Shown here: one piece after another, positions 1 through 5,867 of the stretch
Position numbering within the stretch: position 1 is the first letter of the stretch
Layout: every line of letters begins with the position of its first letter
Origin: JBBQBM01 sp038317375
GTDB lineage: Bacteria; Patescibacteriota; Saccharimonadia; Saccharimonadales; JAGQMS01
Length of the DNA stretch: 18,593 nt
Direction: 5' to 3'
Assembly: GCA_038317375.1 (NCBI GenBank)
Contig: JBBQBM010000005.1
Span: 1-18,593 of the forward strand
Notes under the pieces: model-generated
The model's input: the letters and a program-made list of their open reading frames with translations, nothing else
Told to the model about the DNA's origin: nothing
Database searches by the model: none
Position numbers and translations under genes: made by a program

Positions 1-252
1 CTGGCTACTTTTTTATTCCCATACGACAGCGACCACTGGATTTTTTATTACGTTGGACGGCGCTGGCTTGACGGCGACATTTTGTATCTGCAGGTTTGGG
101 ATCACAAGTCACCACTAATCTTTGCGATCAACGGCGGCATGGGGGATGATCCAGTAGTCGACCCCGCACCAGCACCAACCGACGACGGTGGAATGGGCGT
201 GCCAGCAGAAGGCGAAGAGAAGCCTGTCGAAGACGCACCAGCCCCAATGTAA
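1..252 (+). CDS. 3' end of a truncated GT39/GT83-like membrane glycosyltransferase with acidic Pro/Ala tail (partial)
   Basis: An open frame runs from the window edge to TAA at 250-252 (83 residues visible). Residues about 9-46 read like the first extracytoplasmic loop of PMT-type (GT39/GT83) glycosyltransferases: an Asp near the start (YDSDHWIFYYVG), then a long-arm segment ending in VWDHKSPLIFAING, matching the family pattern 'DxG..Y.G..ll.G..pY.d.wDhKpPliy'. In full-length enzymes hundreds of residues with many membrane segments follow. Here the frame passes straight into a low-complexity tail rich in D, E, P, A and G, then stops. The product is therefore either a truncated glycosyltransferase or a fusion of its N-terminus to an unrelated tail. 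Upstream sequence is outside the window. Homology is by eye; the truncation is seen directly. Confidence 0.6.
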   Translation: MATFLFPYDSDHWIFYYVGRRWLDGDILYLQVWDHKSPLIFAINGGMGDDPVVDPAPAPTDDGGMGVPAEGEEKPVEDAPAPM

Positions 253-270
253 TAGAAACTTAGTTTCAAT

Positions 271-299
271 AATAACCACCCTCCAGCAGGGCGGTTATT
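271..299 (+). terminator. Rho-independent terminator-like hairpin after the partial glycosyltransferase gene
   Basis: A 12-position stem pairs 271-282 with 288-299 (one A/C mismatch) around a 5-nt loop and runs into TTTAAT. It lies between the stop at 252 and the convergent gene ending at 347. The opposite strand also ends in an A/T-rich stretch, so it may serve both directions. Confidence 0.7.
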
Positions 300-346
300 T
301 AATATCCTTGACAATACAAGCTACTAACTCACCTAGCTTACTGAAG

Positions 347-808
347 TCAGTTCTTATCTCGAACCAAGAAATCGCCAAACTGGTTCATTTGCTCACGTAA
401 TTCTGAGAGATGGTCTGGTGGCAACGTGTCAACAATAGACTTGGTCCTGCTCGTTTGCAGCCTGACAGCACCATAGATTCCTCTAGGTATTAATTTTAAT
501 GGGTAGGGGAAGCTTGAACTTTTATTAAATTCCCTCAATATGTTACTAAGTTTTTCACGGTTTTTTAAGTTAGCTTGTTTCCAGCCTTCTAGTACTTTTG
601 GTTTAATTTTCCAGTCTTGAGGCTCGGAGGTTTCTATGTCTACCCAAGGGAAGGGGTCACTACTAGTTATATGGCCCTCACAAGAGGCGCTTGTTTCTAT
701 TCCGTGAATCCATAGCCCCACAACAGTTCTTTTAATACCTTCATCGATAGGCCTACCCAGTTTGTCGGCTAGCTGGCCTGCTATTTTATATCCTTCTTCA
801 AATGTCAT
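347..808 (-). CDS. Conserved hypothetical protein with SCEGH motif
   Basis: A 153-residue protein of unknown function. The N-terminal half has a helical segment (about 1-30), then GLWIHGIETSASCEGH (about 31-46) and a PWVDIE stretch. I recall this 'SCEGH...PWV.I' pattern from small conserved hypotheticals in CPR and Firmicutes, but no activity is known to me. The Cys-Glu-Gly-His cluster could bind metal; that is inference. There is no signal peptide or membrane segment. The start ATG at 806-808 is supported by a TATAAT box (minus-strand reading of 816-821) 7 nt upstream, implying a leaderless or nearly leaderless mRNA; no Shine-Dalgarno is seen. It is divergent from the metallopeptidase-like gene at 943. 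Confidence 0.75.
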   Translation of the reverse strand: MTFEEGYKIAGQLADKLGRPIDEGIKRTVVGLWIHGIETSASCEGHITSSDPFPWVDIETSEPQDWKIKPKVLEGWKQANLKNREKLSNILREFNKSSSFPYPLKLIPRGIYGAVRLQTSRTKSIVDTLPPDHLSELREQMNQFGDFLVRDKN

Positions 809-815
809 GTTTGTA

Positions 816-821
816 ATTATA
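816..821 (-). promoter_or_regulatory. -10 box (TATAAT) for the SCEGH protein gene
   Basis: TATAAT on the minus strand lies 7 nt before the ATG, so transcription should begin at or next to the start codon. No convincing -35 box is seen at 16-18 bp. Confidence 0.5.
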
Positions 822-888
822 CGCCGTAGAAGTACAACTGATTAGGAGAAGATAGTACAAATTCTACGAGTCGGTTTTTAATATAATC

Positions 889-917
889 TTGACATTTAAT
901 AAAACTTATGCTAATAT
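889..917 (+). promoter_or_regulatory. Sigma70-type promoter TTGACA-17-TAATAT
   Basis: Perfect -35 TTGACA at 889-894, 17-bp spacer, and TAATAT at 912-917. It lies within the open frame that extends upstream of 943, so it rules out a start at 889 and points to ATG 943, with a roughly 18-nt A-rich leader lacking a Shine-Dalgarno. Confidence 0.75.
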
Positions 918-942
918 TTTAACTGTAAATATAAAACAAAAA

Positions 943-2409
943 ATGCCAAATATTCACCTAGATCCAGGCAATATGCAACTCACGGAAAGTAATTCTTTAG
1001 CCGGGGAGTCATTAAGAATAGATTCTTCATCTGTACTACAGGGCTTAGAAGCTAAGGGCTTGGCCCTCGAAGGCAAGGAACAACTTTCCGCGTCTTTAGA
1101 TGCACTTATCCAGGAGTTTGAAATCGATAGCTCCGTGTTTAATAGCACCAAGGGTGTATTAACTATGGTGGCAATTGCCGACCGGCACAGAAAAATAGTA
1201 TCTAAGTCGGAGCAGGACGGTGATCCGAGGGCCGTGGAACTTGAGAATATTGCAGACTTAGTAATGTTGGCCGCGGGGCCACAGACTAAATTTGCTGTAC
1301 AGTATGAGAAATCAACAGATGTTAGCGGAGTGTCTGACGAGGCGCTCAAAGAAGCATACGATCGCTTTACTCAACCAGAGCTTACGGCAGATCTAAAGAC
1401 ATATATAAATGGACCGGACTTTGATGATTTAAGAAAGAGACTCGGCAAAGATGTCGAGATGGATGTGTTTGATGTAAGAGTTCTTAGTATTGCTGCCAGA
1501 GAAGATATTATTACCTATGGCTTAATGCCATCAGTTGATTGGGAAGACGAGTCTTTAAGCTACCAAGAAAAACAGCAAGAACATGAAAGCCGCCGTGAAT
1601 ATGAGGAAGGGTTATTCAGGAATGGAGATAAGTTTAAGGAAGCGGTTGGCCGAGAAACTAGCATACCACCTGCATGGGTTAACACAGATAGTAACGGCAA
1701 AAAGACACTCTGCATGCCTTCTGCCACTGCCGAGAAGATATTATACCCAGATGAGGCAAGGGCTTCACACTATGACGAAGATGCGAGACAGGATGATATC
1801 GCTACGCTACAACACGAGTTCGTACATACGCAGGGGATGTTGCTGTTCGGTGGTAGGATTGGTTTAGGGATAGCACTCGAAGAATTAAGGGCAGAACACT
1901 TTTCTGGTGACCAGCATGGCTATACTGATATTAAGAAATTTTTTCAGGGAATGGGAATGATCACTGGTTATACCCCCAAGAAGGCGTTCGAGCGAGACGA
2001 GCAAAGTTTTGACGAAGAAAGATTTATGCTAGATATAGCTGGAAATATTGGTCTTGACGGTCTTCTTGACACCTTAACTGCTGTGCCAAAGAACTATGTT
2101 GAGGACGAACACGCAAATCCGTATCTAAAATCCATGGTCGAGAATAATGGTGATGGCCTTAGTGGCCTGCTCGAGAAAGTATATGTTAAGGCTGTAGAGC
2201 GTGACGGTGAAGAAGTAGTTGAACAACGCATGAATGAAGCAGTAGATAAGATTCGTGCCGCACTAAAGGATGCCTCCATATCGGTAGAATCTTGGTTTAG
2301 CCACGGAAGCCCAGCATTTTTCGCAAGACTTGGCATAAACAATTTCAGGTCAAGGTATCCGAATGAGTCAGATAATTACGCGTACTCCAGCTTAGAAGTG
2401 GCTACTTAA
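943..2409 (+). CDS. HExxH (gluzincin-like) putative zinc metallopeptidase, cytoplasmic, lineage-specific
   Basis: A 488-residue protein with start ATG 943 chosen because a strong promoter occupies the upstream part of the frame. HEFVH at residues 291-295 fits the HExxH zinc-peptidase motif, and LEELRAEH at about 312-319 supplies a possible third ligand (Glu314) about 20 residues later, the spacing used by gluzincins. The region before it is acidic and helical; nothing after it is recognisable. No signal peptide or membrane segment is visible, so the protein is presumably cytoplasmic or leaves by another route. It resembles no named peptidase family I can identify. Its 3' end overlaps the convergent rpmA gene by 8 bp. 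Protease activity is inferred from the motif alone. Confidence 0.8.
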   Translation: MPNIHLDPGNMQLTESNSLAGESLRIDSSSVLQGLEAKGLALEGKEQLSASLDALIQEFEIDSSVFNSTKGVLTMVAIADRHRKIVSKSEQDGDPRAVELENIADLVMLAAGPQTKFAVQYEKSTDVSGVSDEALKEAYDRFTQPELTADLKTYINGPDFDDLRKRLGKDVEMDVFDVRVLSIAAREDIITYGLMPSVDWEDESLSYQEKQQEHESRREYEEGLFRNGDKFKEAVGRETSIPPAWVNTDSNGKKTLCMPSATAEKILYPDEARASHYDEDARQDDIATLQHEFVHTQGMLLFGGRIGLGIALEELRAEHFSGDQHGYTDIKKFFQGMGMITGYTPKKAFERDEQSFDEERFMLDIAGNIGLDGLLDTLTAVPKNYVEDEHANPYLKSMVENNGDGLSGLLEKVYVKAVERDGEEVVEQRMNEAVDKIRAALKDASISVESWFSHGSPAFFARLGINNFRSRYPNESDNYAYSSLEVAT

Positions 2410-2674
2410 CAGTGACTTCGGTGCGGGGGACGGTTTTGCCGGTAAAGCGCCTAATTCGGCGCTGGGTGAAGGCGACGACGCCGTCTTTTGCAGCGTGAAT
2501 AGTGTAGTTATGCGTCATAAATGTGCCGTCGCCCGGGACTTTTGACTGGCCAACTTGGCGGATTATAATATCGCCGGTTTTGACTTTTTCGCCACCAAAG
2601 CGCTTAACACCCAGGCGTTGGCCGGGGGAGTCGTGGTTGTTTTTGGTGCTACCACCCGCTTTAACGTGTGACAT
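2402..2674 (-). CDS. rpmA: 50S ribosomal protein L27
   Basis: The 90-residue length is normal for L27, a subunit protein whose N-terminal tail reaches towards the peptidyl transferase centre. The diagnostic N-terminal block is present: HVKAGGSTKNNHDSPGQRLG, followed by VKRFGGEKVKTGDIIIRQ and the central PGD..F..HNYTIHAAKDG. No Firmicutes-type cleavable N-terminal extension is present. The usual partner rplU (L21) is not adjacent; the gene instead follows the TRM11-like methyltransferase gene on the same strand after 127 nt of GC-rich, hairpin-forming sequence. An AAAAGGAT stretch lies upstream of the ATG at 2672-2674. The stop overlaps the end of the convergent gene. Confidence 0.97.
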   Translation of the reverse strand: MSHVKAGGSTKNNHDSPGQRLGVKRFGGEKVKTGDIIIRQVGQSKVPGDGTFMTHNYTIHAAKDGVVAFTQRRIRRFTGKTVPRTEVTVK

Positions 2675-2801
2675 CCTAAAGATCCTTTTCTGCAGCGATC
2701 TGCTGCGTCAGAAACTCCGCTTCGCACTCGCAGTACCTTCGGTGTACAGCTCGCTTGCGGTGCTCGATTCTTCCTTGCAGCTCATCTGCCGAGAAAGAAT
2801 C
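2675..2801 (-). promoter_or_regulatory. rpmA: Structured untranslated spacer upstream of rpmA
   Basis: This 127-nt stretch is GC-richer than its surroundings and forms several hairpins. GCAGC (2692-2696) pairs with GCTGC (2702-2706). GTACC and its partner close a C(TTCG)G tetraloop-type hairpin at 2733-2747 on the strand shown. GCAC-CGCA (2724-2732) pairs with TGCGGTGC (2756-2763) around it. No clear promoter is seen. It could be an rpmA leader, an mRNA-processing site or a small dispersed repeat. The folding is seen by eye; the function is unknown. Confidence 0.35.
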
Positions 2802-4088
2802 TTACTTAACTATGCATGTTAATAATTGGCGTCCGACTATTTGACCTTCGCGCCGATAGATCAGCGGACCCGGGCGAACGTGTCGAAACTTGGTCAGAGT
2901 ATAGCCGATTTCCTCTATCTGGTCAATAAGGGGTAGGAGATGAACGTTTCCGTCATAAAACCAGGCGGGGATGGCAAAGCAGCACTTTGTGCCTGGTTTT
3001 AGCTGCCCGGCGAGGTTCCGAATGGCAGTTTTAAGAAGTTGCTGGACTTCGGCGATCTCTTCGCGGATTATCTTTGGCTCGGGCTTCCCGGACATTGGTT
3101 TGCCTAAGAAAACTTCGGTGGCCACGGCATCAATTGGCTGTTTCCACTTGAATTTTGTAGCGTCGCCCAGTTCAAGGTTAGAGGTTATAGGTTGTAGGTT
3201 AGAGTTTCGTGCTAATCCACCTGTAACCTTTAACCTATAACCTATAACCTTTTCCTGGAGCCAGTCGAGGTTCTTGCTGGTGTATTCGATCATTCTCGGG
3301 TCGTTATCGGTGCCGTAGACGTTGAAGTTCATCAGGGACGCTTCTTGGAGGATTACTCCCGTTCCGCAAAACGGATCTAGCAAGGTTAGGTTATAGTTTT
3401 CAGTTTTTAGTTTGGAGTTAGCGGCCTGAGCTTCTATCAACTGTGAACTATCAACTACAAACTTATCAATCTGGCCAGTGGCCAGATTGATGATTATCTG
3501 GGCGAGCTTTGGCGGGAGCATGCCGACACGGGCGTCGCGGTGGGGGCGAGCCTGGTCGCGGGCGGTGTAGCCTTCAATATCTTGAACAAAAGCTGTGCGC
3601 GCCAGTATTGTTTTGCTACCGTCTCTGTACATAATAAGATCCCAACCGTTTTCGTGAGTTAATTTATTGTGCAGTACTTGGGCGGCCGAAATATCTAAAT
3701 CTTTGTTCGGGACCAGCCGAACAGGGCGGCCGGTGGCTTTGACGGCCTTTTTGATCGACAACCCAGTGCGTTCTAGCATCTTCGGGCTGAGCTTAAAGCC
3801 ATAAGTGCTGAGCCCGATCGTCAGTTTGCCCTCAGGAACAGATAGGCTGTGTTCGGCGCAGGCACTAATCAGATATTCTTCGATATCGCGCCACTGGGTT
3901 GTGTCGAGAATGTTGAGGACCTTCCCGAGCTTCATTAGTCCGCCAAATCTAAAGAAGGGGACACCTTGGACCTCTTTTTCAATCAGTACGGCGCCAGCAA
4001 TAGGCTTTAGGCATTCAGCGCCTAAAATACTTTCTAGCTCGGCAGTGCCGAGTTCGGGTTGTCTCCCCAAGATTGCAATAAGTGTCAT
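2802..4088 (-). CDS. TRM11/UPF0020-like SAM-dependent (t)RNA methyltransferase with repeat-derived insertions
   Basis: A 428-residue protein. The N-terminal part (LIAILGRQPELGTAELES...) resembles the THUMP-type RNA-binding part of TRM11-like enzymes. RPHRDARVGMLPPKLAQIIINLA precedes SAM motif I, DPFCGTGVI at 238-246, and GTDNDP follows. The family's catalytic motif IV ([DN]PPY) is not recognisable; ATEVFLG at about 323-329 stands at its expected place. Two linkers, about 208-232 and 280-304, are encoded by heptanucleotide repeat arrays and lengthen the protein just before motif I and after the second Rossmann strand. Start: AAGGAG lies 5 nt before the ATG. It is divergent from the UPF0104-type gene. 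By family it methylates RNA, probably tRNA; the exact target and activity are uncertain. Confidence 0.85.
   Translation of the reverse strand: MTLIAILGRQPELGTAELESILGAECLKPIAGAVLIEKEVQGVPFFRFGGLMKLGKVLNILDTTQWRDIEEYLISACAEHSLSVPEGKLTIGLSTYGFKLSPKMLERTGLSIKKAVKATGRPVRLVPNKDLDISAAQVLHNKLTHENGWDLIMYRDGSKTILARTAFVQDIEGYTARDQARPHRDARVGMLPPKLAQIIINLATGQIDKFVVDSSQLIEAQAANSKLKTENYNLTLLDPFCGTGVILQEASLMNFNVYGTDNDPRMIEYTSKNLDWLQEKVIGYRLKVTGGLARNSNLQPITSNLELGDATKFKWKQPIDAVATEVFLGKPMSGKPEPKIIREEIAEVQQLLKTAIRNLAGQLKPGTKCCFAIPAWFYDGNVHLLPLIDQIEEIGYTLTKFRHVRPGPLIYRREGQIVGRQLLTCIVK
3177..3251. repeat. Inverted pair of heptanucleotide arrays (GTTAKAG)4 / (TAACCTW)4 within CDS
   Basis: Four 7-mers of the type GTTAGAG/GTTATAG/GTTGTAG run 3177-3204. 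After 19 nt, four 7-mers of the type TAACCTA/TAACCTT run 3224-3251. The two arrays are reverse complements of the same unit, so the 75-nt block can form a long imperfect hairpin. It is read in frame within the methyltransferase gene and encodes the segment around residues 280-304. Confidence 0.85.
3395..3422. repeat. Heptanucleotide array AGTTTTN/AGTTTGG within CDS
   Basis: Four consecutive 7-mers (AGTTTTC, AGTTTTT, AGTTTGG, AGTTAGC) lie in frame within the methyltransferase gene, encoding residues around 223-232, just before SAM motif I. Confidence 0.7.
3439..3466. repeat. Heptanucleotide array AACTNNN within CDS
   Basis: Four consecutive 7-mers (AACTGTG, AACTATC, AACTACA, AACTTAT) encode residues around 208-217 of the methyltransferase. 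The unit differs from those of the neighbouring arrays. Confidence 0.7.
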
Positions 4089-4108
4089 AATTACTCCTTA
4101 GTATAAGG

Positions 4109-4114
4109 TATAAT
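4109..4114 (+). promoter_or_regulatory. -10 box (TATAAT) for the UPF0104-type gene
   Basis: TATAAT lies 17 nt before ATG 4132, giving a leader of about 10 nt. It sits in the 43-bp divergent space shared with the methyltransferase gene, whose own AAGGAG is in the same space. No good -35 box is seen. Confidence 0.5.
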
Positions 4115-4131
4115 ACTCATTAAATAAGCGT

Positions 4132-5193
4132 ATGAATTTTAAATCTTTCAAGCTGTGGCTAAATATCGTTACCATCCTGGCGCTGGGGATATTGATTTAT
4201 ATCTCTCGCGGGCAAATATCAGACACTTTTGGTGGCTTCTTTGATCTCAATCTTTTTTGGATGGCAATGGTTGTCCCTATACAGCTTTGTAACTACTACT
4301 CTGTCGCTCGGTTTTATCAGACCTATCTAGAGTCGTTGGGCGAAAAATTGCCGATCAAGACGCTCTATAGAATCGCTCTAGAGATGAACTTTGTGAACAA
4401 TGTCTTCCCGAGCGGGGGTGTTAGCGGTTTTGGCTATTTTGGCGTTCGGCTCCGCAAAGAAGGCGTGCCAGCTAGCAAGAGCACCTTAACGCAGGTGACG
4501 CGCCACACACTAACGTTTATCAGCTTCATTATTTATCTTGGTCTGGCGCTACTTCTGTTGTCTGTTTTTGGGTCAGCCAGCCGGTTGATGGTGCTGATTA
4601 GCTCAACGATAATATTCTTGGTTCTAGCCGGGGCGGGGCTACTAGTTTATATAATCAGCAGTCAGAAACGAGTCACTAGCTTTTCGGCCGCGCTACCACG
4701 GTTAGTGAACAGAGTGGTGCGGGCTTTTCGACGAAATAAAAGAGAGACCATCGACATCGCTCGGGTCGAAAAACTGTTTTCGGATCTAAGCGACGAATAC
4801 CAGCATGTCCGCAAGAACTGGAAGCAACTAAAGAACCCGTTCAAGTGGACGATGCTCATGAACCTTACAGAACTCTCGACGATCTTTGTAGTTTATCTAG
4901 CGTTTGGATCAATTGTTAACCCGGGCGCGATTATCATCGCCTATGCAGTTGCGAACATGGCGGGGCTAATATCTGTTCTGCCAGGCGGGGTAGGAGTCTA
5001 TGAGGGCTTGATGACAGCAGTGCTTACTTCGGCGGGCGTGCCAAAGGCTTTGGCGATTTCGGCAACGCTGGTTTATCGCATCACCAATATGGTGCTTTTC
5101 TTGCCAGTTGGCTTCGTGTTTTATCAAATCGCGCTTCGCAAGAAGAATATTGATCCCACGGAAATTTCGGCGTCATCCGAAATCAAATTCTAA
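4132..5193 (+). CDS. UPF0104 / lysylphosphatidylglycerol synthase TM-region-like (flippase-like) membrane protein
   Basis: A 353-residue polytopic membrane protein with roughly eight hydrophobic segments. Typical family signatures are visible. NNVFPSGGVSGFGYFGVRLR follows the second membrane segment and is followed by a conserved basic/Thr-His stretch. Near the C-terminus, LISVLPGGVGVYEGLMTAVL and LVYRITNMVLFLPVGFVFY match the end of the UPF0104 (YbhN/AglD-type) domain. The central loop at about 200-240 is charged and cytoplasmic. Relatives include the flippase half of MprF and proteins linked to lipid-linked sugar metabolism. No aminoacyl-transferase domain is attached, so lysyl-PG synthesis should not be assumed. 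It is likely the only gene on its transcript. Confidence 0.88.
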   Translation: MNFKSFKLWLNIVTILALGILIYISRGQISDTFGGFFDLNLFWMAMVVPIQLCNYYSVARFYQTYLESLGEKLPIKTLYRIALEMNFVNNVFPSGGVSGFGYFGVRLRKEGVPASKSTLTQVTRHTLTFISFIIYLGLALLLLSVFGSASRLMVLISSTIIFLVLAGAGLLVYIISSQKRVTSFSAALPRLVNRVVRAFRRNKRETIDIARVEKLFSDLSDEYQHVRKNWKQLKNPFKWTMLMNLTELSTIFVVYLAFGSIVNPGAIIIAYAVANMAGLISVLPGGVGVYEGLMTAVLTSAGVPKALAISATLVYRITNMVLFLPVGFVFYQIALRKKNIDPTEISASSEIKF

Positions 5194-5206
5194 AGAGATC
5201 TAATCA

Positions 5207-5235
5207 TTGACCACACATCTTTTTTAGTATTCAAT
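5207..5235 (+). promoter_or_regulatory. Promoter-like TTGACC-17-TTCAAT ahead of the structured RNA
   Basis: TTGACC at 5207-5212, 17-bp spacer, TTCAAT at 5230-5235. Transcription would begin near 5242, just before the folded region. The -10 is imperfect, so confidence is moderate. Confidence 0.45.
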
Positions 5236-5241
5236 AGTGAT

Positions 5242-5511
5242 GTTCAGAAACGGTCCAGGCGCAATAGAGGGTTCGATTCCCTCGTACCGGCCGGAGAGCC
5301 CACATCTAACATTGCGCAGAATAGCTGGGAGACTTGGAAGCGTGCTTTCAGGAGTGCGTGGAGTCGACGTTGAGATACCAGCCGAGAATTGATGAGCTAA
5401 AGATGCGATTTGTGCGAACGCTGCGGATGGGAGCTACGGTTCTGAACACACGGTGAGTGGGGGAAGTCTGAGGCTTCGGCTTCGACAACCCTCACTCACC
5501 ATTTTTCTTTT
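5242..5511 (+). ncRNA. Structured RNA with a 23S rRNA L1-stalk-like segment and a tRNA-type T-arm hairpin
   Basis: No reading frame explains this stretch, yet it is framed by a promoter-like sequence and a strong terminator. At 5320-5383 two blocks match bacterial 23S rRNA domain V at the base of the L1 stalk: AATAGCTGGGAGACTTGGAAG, and GCGTGGAGTCGACGTTGAGATACC. They are separated by 15 nt, the same as I recall in E. coli. Pairings persist despite changed bases: GCTGG 5324-5328 with CCAGC 5378-5382 (E. coli GGTGG/CCACC), GACT 5331-5334 with AGTC 5362-5365 (GGCT/AGCC), and a wobble-rich hairpin between. At 5267-5283 GAGGG-TTCGATT-CCCTC is an exact tRNA T-arm. Similarity may extend weakly towards the P-loop (about 5452-5473). 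It is either an rRNA-derived non-coding RNA or a relic. The rRNA comparison is from memory. Confidence 0.55.
5452..5511 (+). terminator. Rho-independent terminator of the structured RNA
   Basis: A 12-bp stem pairs 5452-5463 with 5489-5500 (one G-T wobble), capped by a loop containing a smaller GAAG/CTTC hairpin and followed by ATTTTTCTTTT at 5501-5511. This is the strongest terminator in the first third of the window and marks the end of an RNA gene rather than of a CDS. Confidence 0.8.
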
Positions 5512-5537
5512 ATTACAGAATTGATCCAAATGTAGCT

Positions 5538-5575
5538 CATTTCGGTTTCCCCGCCAGGGCGGGGAAACCGAAATG
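5538..5575. repeat. 38-bp near-perfect palindrome, solo ends of the GAAACCGAAATG element
   Basis: Eighteen bases beginning CATTTCGGTTTCCCCGCC are followed after AG by their exact reverse complement. The outer 12 bases equal the terminal inverted repeats of the 8458-8992 element, and the inner CCCCGCC/GGCGGGG hairpin equals that seen at 8469-8484 and 6487-6502. It looks like an element with its interior deleted, or one end of a larger composite. Confidence 0.8.
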
Positions 5576-5606
5576 ATTTTGTATTTCCACGAAGCAGAAA
5601 TGGGAA

Positions 5607-5867
5607 TCAGCCGTATAGCTGACTATGCGAACCAATTAGGGCGAAGATAATTATTGAATCACCCCTTTGGGTGTAGAGCGCCCTCACATCGCCACTAACA
5701 TCAATGCTTCTGTAGCCTTGATACTTTCCCCTTAAGGCGTGGTTGCGAAGCGAAGCATCGAATTGATCTTCCATAAATACCAGCAACCTGTTCTTGAATT
5801 GGTTTTTTATTTTCGGGTTGAGTTTTGAGTACTGCTTATCGAAGCTTTTAGTGGTTAATACGACCAT
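5607..5867 (-). CDS. RelE/YafQ-family mRNA-interferase toxin (type II TA)
   Basis: An 86-residue toxin of the RelE/ParE superfamily. It has the usual order: N-terminal strand and two helices (FDKQYSKLNPKIKNQFKNRLL), then LRNHALRGKYQGYRSIDVSGDVRALY and a C-terminal IGSHSQLYG. The last His lies where YafQ-type toxins carry a catalytic His. Such toxins cleave ribosome-bound mRNA and are neutralised by the co-encoded antitoxin. ATG 5867 is chosen; a GTG one codon upstream (5870) is equally open. The antitoxin TGA (5867-5869) overlaps this start, so the two are translationally coupled. There is no sign of truncation. Confidence 0.9.
   Translation of the reverse strand: MVVLTTKSFDKQYSKLNPKIKNQFKNRLLVFMEDQFDASLRNHALRGKYQGYRSIDVSGDVRALYTQRGDSIIIFALIGSHSQLYG

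Noticed and set aside
889..942. Upstream extension of the metallopeptidase-like gene to 889
   Set aside because: A TTGACA-17-TAATAT promoter lies inside these codons, so they would not be transcribed from it.
3177..3251. CRISPR array or telomere-like repeat
   Set aside because: Units are 7 nt and contiguous with no spacers, inverted in two blocks, and lie inside a coding frame.
5220..5300. A complete tRNA gene
   Set aside because: Only the T-arm is present; no anticodon or D arm and no 7-bp acceptor partner.
5242..5511. tmRNA, circularly permuted tmRNA or RNase P RNA
   Set aside because: The T-arm is perfect but no matching 5' acceptor strand, CCA end or tag-peptide frame was found, and the conserved RNase P boxes are absent. 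The L1-stalk-like match explains more of the sequence.
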